From the NCBI RefSeq assembly GCF_011316935.1, contig NZ_WLYS01000009.1:1-64000 (forward strand): a stretch of DNA of 64,000 bases, read 5' to 3'. This stretch comes from Sphingobacterium chungjuense (GTDB lineage: Bacteria > Bacteroidota > Bacteroidia > Sphingobacteriales > Sphingobacteriaceae). Below are positions 57,301 to 64,000 of this stretch, in pieces (within the stretch, counting starts at the first letter, position 1; every line of letters begins with the position of its first letter). The translations under genes were made by a program, and so were the position numbers. The notes below the pieces were generated by a model. It had not been told where the DNA came from, searched no databases, and worked only from the letters and a program-made list of their open reading frames with translations.

Positions 57301-57398
57301 CAAGCCAATTGAAATTCCAGATTGATGGGATCGACTTCAAACCTTTCTACGAAAGTTATGGCCGCCATTCCGTGTATTTGGATGTGACATTGAAGTAG
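54324..57398 (+). CDS. GH127/GH146-type beta-L-arabinofuranosidase with LamG domain
   Basis: The 1024-residue exported enzyme has a signal peptide (about 1-28), a LamG/concanavalin-like domain (about 45-245), a short Ig-like segment (about 310-370), a helical-barrel catalytic domain (about 390-830) and a C-terminal beta domain. The family's zinc-thiolate site is visible: Glu753 and Cys755 in NETCATYNMLK, Cys823 and Cys824 in FTCCNGT, where the first Cys of the pair is the expected nucleophile. GH127 members remove beta-L-arabinofuranose from hydroxyproline-linked oligosaccharides; GH146 act on pectic arabinan. The gene lies 165 bases after DPP-IV. About 300 bases of it recur at 63698-64000. 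Confidence 0.93.
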   Translation: MMNMLKRLPHLLGYMMMGLLLQTHHVLGQSGDQILDGIGETDMIARYLFRGDLRDWSRNNLHARYLGEKAPEFKDQKGGKVLSLPGTGKNYLQLPNEALNDLESLSISTWIFIPAQPESYLFDFSFDAKHRVTGRIKGSGDKPSFEVTVQGEKESKSAVLKTLPTSEWVHLVGTVDLSTKTLSVYVNGAKAGETKPVNLDFSTLSQSNQAASRKLTLGQSNSGTGNPIASLLKDFRIYRVALTPRQIQTIYTNAKNGGQSASSTVNQGAKAEDNLQSFPMTQAQLYNAYLEKVADVEVKTTVGDAPRLPSFLEGTYRHGMQGPKVRVIWPAPTDNSAVEAAGSYTIIGRVPGTDLQPKAFVTVKGRKKSAAPRRSLSAFALNEVTLNNTSATDKNPFVSNRDKFVLTLAETNPDDFLYMFRNAFGVAQPAGAKPLGVWDSQDTKLRGHATGHYLTAIAQAYASTGYDPALKANFKQKIDQMVETLYTLSQLSGKPQKAGGASVADPRAVPTGPGKNEFNSDLSTEGIRTDYWNWGEGYISAYPPDQFIMLEQGAKYGGQLNQVWAPYYTLHKILAGLLDIYTQTGNKKALEVATGMADWVEYRLSALPPETLRAIWNTYIAGEFGGMNETMAHLYQLTGESKYWKTAQLFDNVDMFFGNAARTHGLAKNVDTFRGLHANQHIPQIVGSIEMYGVSDELDYFKIADNFWYKAVNDYMYSIGGVAGARNPVNAECFIGEPSTLYQNGFSAGGQNETCATYNMLKLTSSLFMFEQRPELMDYYERGLYNHILASVAEDSPANTYHVPIRPASVKQFGNPHMNGFTCCNGTAIESSTKLQHAIYFKSNDNKELYVNLFIPSTLTWTERDVRIEQTTEFPKTDQTKLTVHGKGKFAINLRVPSWATKGVQVKINGKLENVKAEAGSYVKLARNWKEGDVIEWQLPFQFRLEPVMDQQNIASLFYGPILLAAQEPEARKDWRPVTLNAQDISQSIQGDPSQLKFQIDGIDFKPFYESYGRHSVYLDVTLK

Positions 57399-57400
57399 GA

Positions 57401-57418
57401 ATTACTAACGTTAGTAAT
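57401..57418. repeat. Perfect 18-bp palindrome after arabinofuranosidase gene
   Basis: ATTACTAACGTTAGTAAT, perfectly symmetrical, begins 3 bases after the stop codon. It may be a protein-binding site. Confidence 0.9.
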
Positions 57419-57419
57419 T

Positions 57420-57465
57420 ATACAGAAACGGACTTTATACTAAGGTATAAAGTCCGTTTCTGTAT
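57420..57465. terminator. Perfect 21-bp stem hairpin
   Basis: Two 21-base arms (57420-57440 and 57445-57465) are exact complements around loop TAAG. There is no T tract after it. It likely ends the arabinofuranosidase mRNA or stabilises its 3' end. Confidence 0.75.
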
Positions 57466-58286
57466 GATAAGTGTCCAACAATAACTTTCGGAAAGGGCAG
57501 CACTATATAGCAAAGTATAGCGACACCTTTGATATATATATCCTTCGTTTGTCTTTCCGAATCATAGCCGTTATCTTTCCTATCGCCAGTAGATGAATAT
57601 CAAGGCAATGAAACCTAGCGCCTACAGCAATCTCAATCATCTACCTTTTTTTAATAGCACCGCACTAAAAGTGAACTATTTACATAAATAATGGATATTT
57701 CTTACATTTTCCTACTCTATTTAAAAGGATCCTTCCAAAACATCTCTTCTAAATACTGATTCTCAATTGTGATTTACTAATTTCTTTTGTAATAGTGCTA
57801 TCTACTGTCTCTGCTAAAGCTGTTTCTATTTCCCTAACACTTTAAATTCCTGCCTATCTTCTCCACCCATTTTAAATACCTTATATCGTTTTAAGTTCAC
57901 CTTACAAGACAAAACCCTGTTATGGTAAGTTCTGCCGATACATTATTACTCATTATTCTCCTTTAAACATTCGAAAATGCGTTAGTTGTGCAATCCTTGC
58001 GCATATAATTTACCTCATGACAGATATTCGTTTTTTTTGTTTTATCTAAATGGAAACGAGTAAGATATACTATGGCAAATTCACCTATAATGCAATATAA
58101 TCTATTTGATTTAGACCAATGCTCGCTCACTCGATCGCGATCAACGCTTTGTCCAATAAGGAAAGTGCGGTACAATATACGATGGGAAGTATGAAATGGC
58201 TCTGTAGGCTCCGAGGAAGTAAAACCTTCCTTAGTACTTTGCCAACCCTTTAAGTAATAATGCCCCCAACAAAAAAAGGAGGAAAA
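57466..58286. other. Gene-poor degraded region
   Basis: No intact gene. On the minus strand near 57700-57960 short frames broken by stops and shifts look like decayed coding sequence (for example YKVFKMGGEDRQEFKVLGK), but I cannot name the family. A 70-codon minus-strand frame at 57963-58175 has no recognisable features. This is probably remnant mobile or effector DNA. Confidence 0.4.
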
Positions 58287-58840
58287 ATGAAAATATTAAC
58301 AAAGGGCTTTGCACTGATCACGAAATACGAAGTTTCTTTAGTAAACCATCTCTGGATCCATTAGGTACTCCAATTACTGGTCACGGAGTGATCAATAATC
58401 CAAACGATAAACGTGTCAAAATGAAGGATTCGTCAATGACTGAAAAGTAAGCCAGTGAGATGCTTTCATAGGTACTCGCGCAAACGTACCAAAAGTTTGT
58501 CAACCGATTGGTGAAAACAAAGCTAAACCAAAACCAATTCGATGCTCTTGTGAGTTTCACGTATAACCTTGGAGGAACTAACCTTGACAATTCTACGCTA
58601 TTGCGTAAATTAATCTTCAATTCAAATGATCCAACTGTCCGAGATGAACATCCTCGGTAGAATAAGGCTGATGGACTTGTAATTGCCAGACTAACGCACA
58701 GACCAATGAGGAGGCAGGGTTTTCCTTTAATCTATCAGGATCGGTAAGCAATGTACTAGTGAAGTTAACAACTACAGATGTGAACCTGCGGCAAGGATCT
58801 AGGTGGCAGAGGATGTCAATGTGTTGTAGGCTTCCGGTGA
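58287..58840 (+). pseudogene. Decayed GH24 (phage-type) lysozyme with SH3-like tail
   Basis: From ATG 58287 (behind AAGGAGG) the start reads MKILTKGFALITKYE, then frameshifts to LDPLGTPITGHGVINNP. After two in-frame stops comes the GH24 core KTKLNQNQFDALVSFTYNLG, then NSTLLRKL and a stop within an expected PRWNKA motif. A further shift leads to VKLTTTDVNLRQG, resembling a bacterial SH3 domain. At least two shifts and three stops make it non-functional. The glutamate and aspartate catalytic region has been altered. Source is a phage or secreted lytic enzyme. Confidence 0.75.
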
Positions 58841-59189
58841 TTAGAGTGATGTATTTATCAGCGCGAAAAAAGGATTCGCTTCATTCTCAATACATAAACT
58901 AAATGAAAACAGAAGAGCAAAACAAACAGCCGACTGCCATACGGAAATTGTCGATTCAGTGATATCAGCAAGATGTGAGAGCATACAGCAACGATATTGA
59001 TACAACTTTTGAATGAAATTAAACCGGCTTTAAAATTATTACGTCAATGGTATATTATCATTAATATTTTTTTATATAACGAAACTTTATGTCGTAAAAA
59101 CGTGTAATAAACAATAGGTATTAACAATAAACCATTAAATAATCAAAATTTATTAATAATAAATTATAGTTAAAACTAAAATTCACACT
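58841..59189. other. AT-rich spacer upstream of the lipase/PLD cassette
   Basis: Very AT-rich, with no convincing gene and no clear -7/-33 promoter. A 19-codon frame at 58902 is unrecognised. It marks the boundary between degraded DNA and the intact cassette. Confidence 0.45.
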
Positions 59190-59654
59190 ATGAACACTCC
59201 TCCCAAATTAAAAATTGCCTTTAAGGCAACCAATGGCAAGTATGTCAGTACAACTACAAGCAAGGTACTATCTGCCAACAGTGATCTTATTGGTCCTAGC
59301 GAAATTTTCCAGATGATTATTCAGGAAGAAAAGTATGTTGCTTTGTTAGCCGAAAATGGTAAATATGTGATCAACCAACAAAATGGCGAATTACCTATCG
59401 CAGCAGTTAGTGACATTATTGATTTAGCTGCACGTTTTAAAGTGTACGATTGGGGAAAAAATCAAGCTGCCTTAATGGCCTCTAACCATAAGTACATTGA
59501 ATTTTCCTTGCCTGATGCACAGCTTCAAGCATCATCATCTAAAAGAACTACCTCGGCATCATTTGAGATTGTATTTCTTTCAGAAAGTGGCACCACTATT
59601 CAACCTATCGACTTATTAACCGAAACTCCAACCAAAAACACTATTCAATCATGA
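59190..59654 (+). CDS. Fascin-like beta-trefoil protein
   Basis: The 154-residue protein has no signal peptide. It has a three-fold repeat of the fascin/beta-trefoil motif: FKATNGKYVSTTTSKVL, VALLAENGKYVINQQNG and ALMASNHKYIEFSLPD, each with the GKYV/HKYI signature. Such domains bind carbohydrate, actin or protein partners. Its stop overlaps the start of the lipase-like gene by 4 bases (ATGA), so the two proteins are made together and may associate. The first gene of a low-GC cassette. Function is unknown; a targeting or adaptor role is inferred. Confidence 0.6.
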   Translation: MNTPPKLKIAFKATNGKYVSTTTSKVLSANSDLIGPSEIFQMIIQEEKYVALLAENGKYVINQQNGELPIAAVSDIIDLAARFKVYDWGKNQAALMASNHKYIEFSLPDAQLQASSSKRTTSASFEIVFLSESGTTIQPIDLLTETPTKNTIQS

Positions 59655-60928
59655 ACTCAAACGAAAATCTGAACGAAAACATTAGCAGTCCCGAAAGCGT
59701 ATTTACAGTTTGTTTTTGCGGTACCGGTTGCACTAGAGATGAAGGTGAAATTTCACGCCCCGAAAGTGACGCTAATATTTATAGCGAAAAAAGTGGATAC
59801 ATCCCTGTGCGCATTCATGCAGAAATTTCTGGCGATATTAGAGCCAATCAAAGTGACTTACGTCCTGAGTACTCCAGCCTTACTGTTAGAGGTGTAGGCG
59901 AAAATGATTGGGCAATACCGAGAGATTGGGGTATGCAAATAGATCTAGCTGGACCACTTAATGTAGATCCCGACCTTATCGCATATAGTACAGAGTATTC
60001 ATATGGCAATCAGTATTCTAAACTCCAACAAATAGTTGGCTTATCAATGTCAGCATTAGCTTTACACGGTGCAAACAATGCCGTAGCAAGCGGAAAACGA
60101 CAATTTAATTTTATAGGCCACAGTCGCGGTGCAGTAGAGTGTATCATGGCGGCTTGGTTTATATATACGTACGGTGATGATGATGTTAAAAAAATACCAA
60201 TTAACATTTTTGCTATAGATCCGGTACCAGGAACTGGCGAGTGGTATGGCATAATGACACAATTGCCACCCAATGTAGTGCATTATGTAGGTATCTACGC
60301 TTGGGATATGAATCTTCCTTCTGATAGACCTTTTAATGCACTAGTACCTAGACCTAATGGCTTTATGACTGGCACGGATAATAACGTTACTTTCAACGAC
60401 AGTTGGTGGCCTGTTAATCGATGGAAATATATAGCCGATAAAAACCAACTTACCGATCCATTACTACCAAGCCAACATCCACAACCCATTAATTACGAGC
60501 TTTACGCATGTAGAGGCAGGCATAGTACAGTGTCAGGAAATAGTACATCGGACTCTGGATACAATGCAGATAAGGTAAGTAGCCATGTGACGGCAAGTCC
60601 AAATCTTATTTATAAAATGGCAAGAGCTTATCTAACAAAATGGGGCACAGAATTTATACAGAAAAGCGCGGTTGAGGAAAATGTTTTATCACTACGTAAA
60701 AGAATAAACACCGATCATAGAGAGTTTGACTTAATGGGCGGTGGTGAAATCAGAACCAGTGTCTTTGCATTTAGACCGTATGTACGTAGAGTATCATCTA
60801 TATATGGAAGCAACCCTTCCAATACATACTATATGGATGATGTAGTGGGTGATCCACCTTATAAGATGGCTTACCCTGTGACTAAGGATCGTGAAAATGC
60901 CGGATGGGTAAAATGGAAGTTCTTATAA
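59651..60928 (+). CDS. Alpha/beta-hydrolase (lipase-like), GHSRGA family
   Basis: The 425-residue protein has a nucleophile elbow FIGHSRGAVE (Ser158), a following Asp in FAIDPVPGTG (about 193) and His in CRGRHSTV (about 295) as a likely triad. FCGTGCTRDEGE near the N-terminus matches the oxyanion region seen in GFSRGA/GHSRGA lipases related to DUF2235/Tle-type effectors. No signal peptide or membrane segment is seen, which fits a cytoplasm-made effector exported by a specialised system, none of which is in the window. It overlaps the trefoil gene by 4 bases; the phospholipase D gene follows after 66 bases. Confidence 0.7.
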   Translation: MNSNENLNENISSPESVFTVCFCGTGCTRDEGEISRPESDANIYSEKSGYIPVRIHAEISGDIRANQSDLRPEYSSLTVRGVGENDWAIPRDWGMQIDLAGPLNVDPDLIAYSTEYSYGNQYSKLQQIVGLSMSALALHGANNAVASGKRQFNFIGHSRGAVECIMAAWFIYTYGDDDVKKIPINIFAIDPVPGTGEWYGIMTQLPPNVVHYVGIYAWDMNLPSDRPFNALVPRPNGFMTGTDNNVTFNDSWWPVNRWKYIADKNQLTDPLLPSQHPQPINYELYACRGRHSTVSGNSTSDSGYNADKVSSHVTASPNLIYKMARAYLTKWGTEFIQKSAVEENVLSLRKRINTDHREFDLMGGGEIRTSVFAFRPYVRRVSSIYGSNPSNTYYMDDVVGDPPYKMAYPVTKDRENAGWVKWKFL

Positions 60929-60994
60929 ACCTTGAATTACCTAAAGTAAATTTTGTTACATAAATAAATTTCAAACATTTTAAAATCACTAATT

Positions 60995-63061
60995 ATGACT
61001 TCTCAAATTAATCCAGTAATTCCTCTTCAAGGTGCATCTAAGCTTCCTGAACCATGTTTTACAAATATAGGGGTACCAGCCAAAATAGTAAAGACCACGA
61101 CTATGATTCCCGTAAGCAATGATAACCTTAATCAAGGTGATCCAGGACCTACCGACGCAACCACATACAACACGAGAGAGTTTGAAGAAAATAACGACGC
61201 CATTATGGATCAAATAAATGGTAATTTTCAAACTTACTTTAATCATTGGAGTGGACCATCATTTATTAGAATAATAGATACTCCACATATCTGGGGAATG
61301 CCTTTTGGAAAAGAAATTATGCCAAAAGCCATTGAAAGCCAAGCTGGTTTTGAAAGAGCATTGGTTGAGATTATTCAAAAAGCCAAATATAGATGTGATT
61401 TATCCTCTTTAAATTGTCCTGACCCAGATTGGATGAAAGCTATACTTGGAGCTATGGATACTGCACTGACCGCGAATTTGGATAGAACACAACGCACTCA
61501 GTTTAGGTTTTTATTTGGCCAAACTCCAATTACTCCTGTCGGACAACCTTATCATTACATTGAATTCAAAGCGGCACTTATTCGATTGTTTAGAGCAAGA
61601 TCATCGCATTGGGAATTGATGCCAGAAATTTGGATGGGTCGGTTTTTCCGATTGGACAATGGTTTGTTGTCTAAAATCCAAGCTTCAATGTTTGGAGAAG
61701 CTGTTTTAGATGGCATTGGTACAAGACTGACATGGAACCACACCAAAATAATTAGTGTAGATGGAACAGAAGCGTTAGTTGGTGGTCATAATTTAAATAT
61801 GGACTTATTTAGAAGCTACCCTCCTGTACACGATGTTTCAGCAGTAGTACATGGCGAACCTGCTCATGGCGCACAACTCTTTTTGAATAAAATGTGGGAA
61901 GCTGGTGTTGACTTACTTACCAAAGAATCGCTAAATGTAAATAGCTTAACTTGGCAGAACAGAGATGAAGAAGAAGAACTATTACCACGCGATCCTTTAA
62001 TAGAAACTGATGCAGCTCATTATGTAGAAACAGCTCAACAAGCAATAATTGACCTTCATCGTAACACAGATATAAGTTCTGAACCTGCAATAGATGAAAA
62101 TGATGAACACGTTTCCTTTATACCACATGTAGATGGAATTACTCAAGAAAGTATTCGCGAAGATGATTTGAGAACACTGGAGGACTTACGCTTGAATGTA
62201 TTTCAAGAACGTATTGTATATGATTCTTACGATAAGATAGAAGAATATAAAGAAGCTACACGCATGCTTACTGTAGGAAAATACTGGGATGGACCTGATT
62301 ATTTCGAGAATTACCAACAAGCATCAGAGCTTATGAAAGAACTTTTAATTAGAGGTGCTAAGCGTATCATTCGCATATCGCAAATGGATTTAATTAGCGC
62401 TTGGAAGTCCCGCTGGTCACAACATCTAGTATGTAATTGGATTTTAGAAGCTTTACTTGCCAATAAAAATTTAGAGGTACAAATTGTCGTTTCGCCTTTA
62501 GATGCTGGCGCGGGAGTTGCAGGAGACCAATATTCATTTGGTTCTGGTGCTTCGCGTACATTTGAGCTGTTAAAATATTATATGACACATGATATAGAAT
62601 CTGACGAGCCCTTTGCGGATCCAGAAGGTGTACGTGTTGAAGCTTTAAAAAGATTGCATGTAGCCCCTTTCTTTTATACGGATCAAGTTCCTGTAGATAA
62701 AACGACAGAGGGCAGCACTTACAAATGGCCTGATCTAACTGAAGAAGGCAAAACGGCTACGCTAAAACAAAGACCTTTATCTGAAGTCCCTCCTGATCGT
62801 GATAAAATAAATAGTGCTTTTATGTCGGTAGTAAGGGCTAGCGGCTTCTTCTATACCCAAGTAGAATCAGCACCAGGGAATCACGCTAAGATTATGATTG
62901 TAGATGATGAGGTATATGTGATTGGTTCAGACAACCTTTATCCTGGTTTTCTTTCAGAAATCAATTATTTAGTAGAGGGTCCTGAAGCTGTGAATGAATT
63001 AATTAATAGTTACTGGAACCCATTATGGAAATATTCTGAACCCCATAGCATATCGGGGTAA
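60995..63061 (+). CDS. Phospholipase D-family protein (two HKD motifs)
   Basis: The 688-residue protein has two HxKxxxxD motifs: HTKIISVDG at about 249-257 and HAKIMIVDD at about 630-638, each followed by GG/GS-N stretches typical of PLD. The protein should cleave phosphodiester bonds, probably of phospholipids. No signal peptide is apparent. The spacing of 380 residues between motifs is long, as in eukaryote-like and effector PLDs. It is the last gene of the low-GC cassette and is followed by a stem-loop at 63088-63132. Nuclease-type PLD activity is a less likely alternative. Confidence 0.85.
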   Translation: MTSQINPVIPLQGASKLPEPCFTNIGVPAKIVKTTTMIPVSNDNLNQGDPGPTDATTYNTREFEENNDAIMDQINGNFQTYFNHWSGPSFIRIIDTPHIWGMPFGKEIMPKAIESQAGFERALVEIIQKAKYRCDLSSLNCPDPDWMKAILGAMDTALTANLDRTQRTQFRFLFGQTPITPVGQPYHYIEFKAALIRLFRARSSHWELMPEIWMGRFFRLDNGLLSKIQASMFGEAVLDGIGTRLTWNHTKIISVDGTEALVGGHNLNMDLFRSYPPVHDVSAVVHGEPAHGAQLFLNKMWEAGVDLLTKESLNVNSLTWQNRDEEEELLPRDPLIETDAAHYVETAQQAIIDLHRNTDISSEPAIDENDEHVSFIPHVDGITQESIREDDLRTLEDLRLNVFQERIVYDSYDKIEEYKEATRMLTVGKYWDGPDYFENYQQASELMKELLIRGAKRIIRISQMDLISAWKSRWSQHLVCNWILEALLANKNLEVQIVVSPLDAGAGVAGDQYSFGSGASRTFELLKYYMTHDIESDEPFADPEGVRVEALKRLHVAPFFYTDQVPVDKTTEGSTYKWPDLTEEGKTATLKQRPLSEVPPDRDKINSAFMSVVRASGFFYTQVESAPGNHAKIMIVDDEVYVIGSDNLYPGFLSEINYLVEGPEAVNELINSYWNPLWKYSEPHSISG

Positions 63062-63087
63062 AGTAAGTTTACATCTTCCATGCTGAA

Positions 63088-63132
63088 CTTGTCGAAATCC
63101 TTACTCAAATAAACCGAGTAGATTTCGACAAG
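63088..63132. repeat. Inverted repeat after PLD gene
   Basis: The arms CTTGTCGAAATC (63088-63099) and GATTTCGACAAG (63121-63132) are perfect 12-base complements with a further ACTC/GAGT pairing inside. It may be a terminator (followed by CTTCTTTTAC) or a dispersed REP-like palindrome. Confidence 0.7.
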
Positions 63133-63141
63133 CTTCTTTTA

Positions 63142-63552
63142 CTATTGGTATATGAACGCTAAGAAAGAAGGGAATCGCTATGTTAATCAGCTTATCCGAT
63201 TCGAAGCATTTCCTGATTACTCATAACTCTAGAGCCAATTCAGGTCAAATCGTCCAACCGTATTATGCCGTGAGTCCAAGAAATGAATTAGAAAATCGTA
63301 TTCGAAAGAAGGCCTAATGCATTCGTCATCGTAAGTTTGCAGGAAATATTTTTGTTAGGTTATTTAGATCCAGCTAATAGAAGGAATAAGATTTTTAGTC
63401 TTTAGTCATAAAAACCCTTCGCAATGTTAGTCCGTTCTCTTACACTTTTCACATACTAGAACAATTCATTAGGAGTTAGGAGCCTATTTTTACGATTAAC
63501 AAATTATGATAAGAACTTCTGCTGTGGTGTATTTTTTACCATTAATATAAAT
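63142..63552. other. Non-coding stretch, probable left flank of an IS110-family element
   Basis: No intact gene. Two short plus-strand frames of about 25 codons (63151 and around 63240) end in stops and are unrecognised. The last 100 to 230 bases lie directly upstream of the IS110-like transposase start, where IS110-group elements carry their non-coding left end. No end sequence could be fixed by eye. Confidence 0.35.
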
Positions 63553-63697
63553 ATGGTAAGCAGAATCGATTGTTCAAAGGATTATTTTGATGTCGTTGTT
63601 TTGAGAGATGGCAAGATCATATCTACAGGAAAGTTTGATAACACTACAATAGGGTTCGAACAGGCACTATCTCATCTACAAGAGAGTCATACCACCA
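63553..63697 (+). mobile_element. Truncated IS110-family transposase, N-terminal fragment
   Basis: An ATG at 63553 starts MVSRIDCSKDYFDVVVLRDG, then KIISTGKFDNTTIGFEQALS, matching the start of IS110-family DEDD transposases (IDxSKDxxDV with the first catalytic Asp, then GF as in NxxxGF). The frame enters the arabinofuranosidase copy at about 63698 and stops at 63718, so only about 48 residues remain. The rest of the transposase is not in this window on either side, making this a rearrangement remnant. Family call is by motif only. Confidence 0.6.
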
Positions 63698-64000
63698 ATG
63701 AATGGTTTTACGTGTTGTAATGGTACCGCGATTGAAAGCAGCACCAAACTACAACACGCCATTTACTTCAAAAGCAACGACAACAAGGAGCTGTATGTCA
63801 ACCTATTCATTCCTTCTACCTTAACGTGGACAGAACGTGATGTACGTATTGAGCAAACTACCGAATTTCCTAAAACAGACCAAACGAAGTTGACCGTACA
63901 TGGTAAAGGTAAGTTTGCCATCAATCTACGTGTACCATCTTGGGCAACCAAAGGTGTGCAAGTGAAAATCAACGGAAAATTGGAAAACGTGAAAGCGGAA
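63698..64000 (+). pseudogene. Partial second copy of the GH127/GH146 arabinofuranosidase gene
   Basis: From 63698 to the window end the sequence copies 56775-57077 (constant offset 6923). I count five base differences in about 303, all at third codon positions and all synonymous. The fragment begins exactly at the codon for Met818 of the full gene, so it contains the two-cysteine active-site motif FTCCNGT but lacks everything before it. It abuts the IS110 fragment with no spacer. The frame is open to the end and may continue to the natural stop beyond the window. There is no promoter or signal, so it cannot make an exported enzyme alone. Confidence 0.93.

Noticed and set aside
57399..63061. 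Prophage
   Set aside because: Only a broken lysozyme suggests phage; no capsid, tail, terminase or integrase genes are visible.
59190..63061. Toxin-immunity pair
   Set aside because: The trefoil protein could be imagined as an immunity factor, but it has fascin-type features and precedes the enzyme genes; no evidence supports inhibition.
63763..63972. Minus-strand frame repeated at 56840-57106
   Set aside because: It is repeated only because it is antisense to the duplicated arabinofuranosidase segment, not a conserved small gene.

Overview
The window reads as chromosome of a Bacteroidota bacterium, most likely Sphingobacteriaceae (Sphingobacterium-like). The basis is two SusC/SusD pairs, a FecR/ECF-sigma pair, Oar-type TonB receptors, many lipoproteins, and recurring TAnnTTTG-type -7 promoter boxes. 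No rRNA, tRNA or CRISPR array was seen.

Layout. 1-1238: AT-rich, gene-poor, with hairpins and one orphan coding fragment. 1239-7726 (minus): ECF sigma, FecR anti-sigma, SusC and SusD, a nutrient-uptake locus with its own regulators. 7852-8829: two small lipoproteins. 9148-13841 (plus): a second SusC/SusD pair. 14065-16303: an ABC-F ATPase and a GtrA-like membrane protein. 16378-23280 (minus): two paralogous Oar-like TonB receptors in tandem. 23602-36375: mostly housekeeping genes, including MutS2, YggS, aspartate kinase, a THUMP-like methyltransferase, a sugar-phosphate isomerase-like protein with a poly-Gln tract, an LLM flavin oxidoreductase, a sirtuin, a Crp/Fnr regulator next to ridA, and a thioesterase.

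36422-57398 is the most coherent block. A seven-gene minus-strand operon encodes the whole hydroxyproline route: hydroxyproline epimerase, D-hydroxyproline dehydrogenase, a DHDPS-family deaminase and alpha-ketoglutarate semialdehyde dehydrogenase. It also carries a DUF885 metallopeptidase, an APC permease and an S9 dipeptidyl peptidase. An AraC regulator lies just upstream. Divergently transcribed are a DUF5695 protein, an M24 Xaa-Pro aminopeptidase, a classical DPP-IV and a secreted GH127/GH146-type beta-L-arabinofuranosidase. Together they look like a system for hydroxyproline-rich substrates, plausibly plant arabinosylated extensin-type glycoproteins, or collagen-type peptides if the arabinofuranosidase is unrelated.

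57399-64000 is an accessory, rearranged region. It holds perfect hairpins, a decayed GH24 lysozyme, a low-GC three-gene cassette (fascin-like beta-trefoil, GHSRGA-type lipase, two-HKD phospholipase D), the truncated start of an IS110-family transposase, and a second copy of about 300 bp of the arabinofuranosidase gene. That copy is fused to the IS110 fragment and runs off the window. It differs from the first copy only at synonymous positions, 6923 bp downstream.
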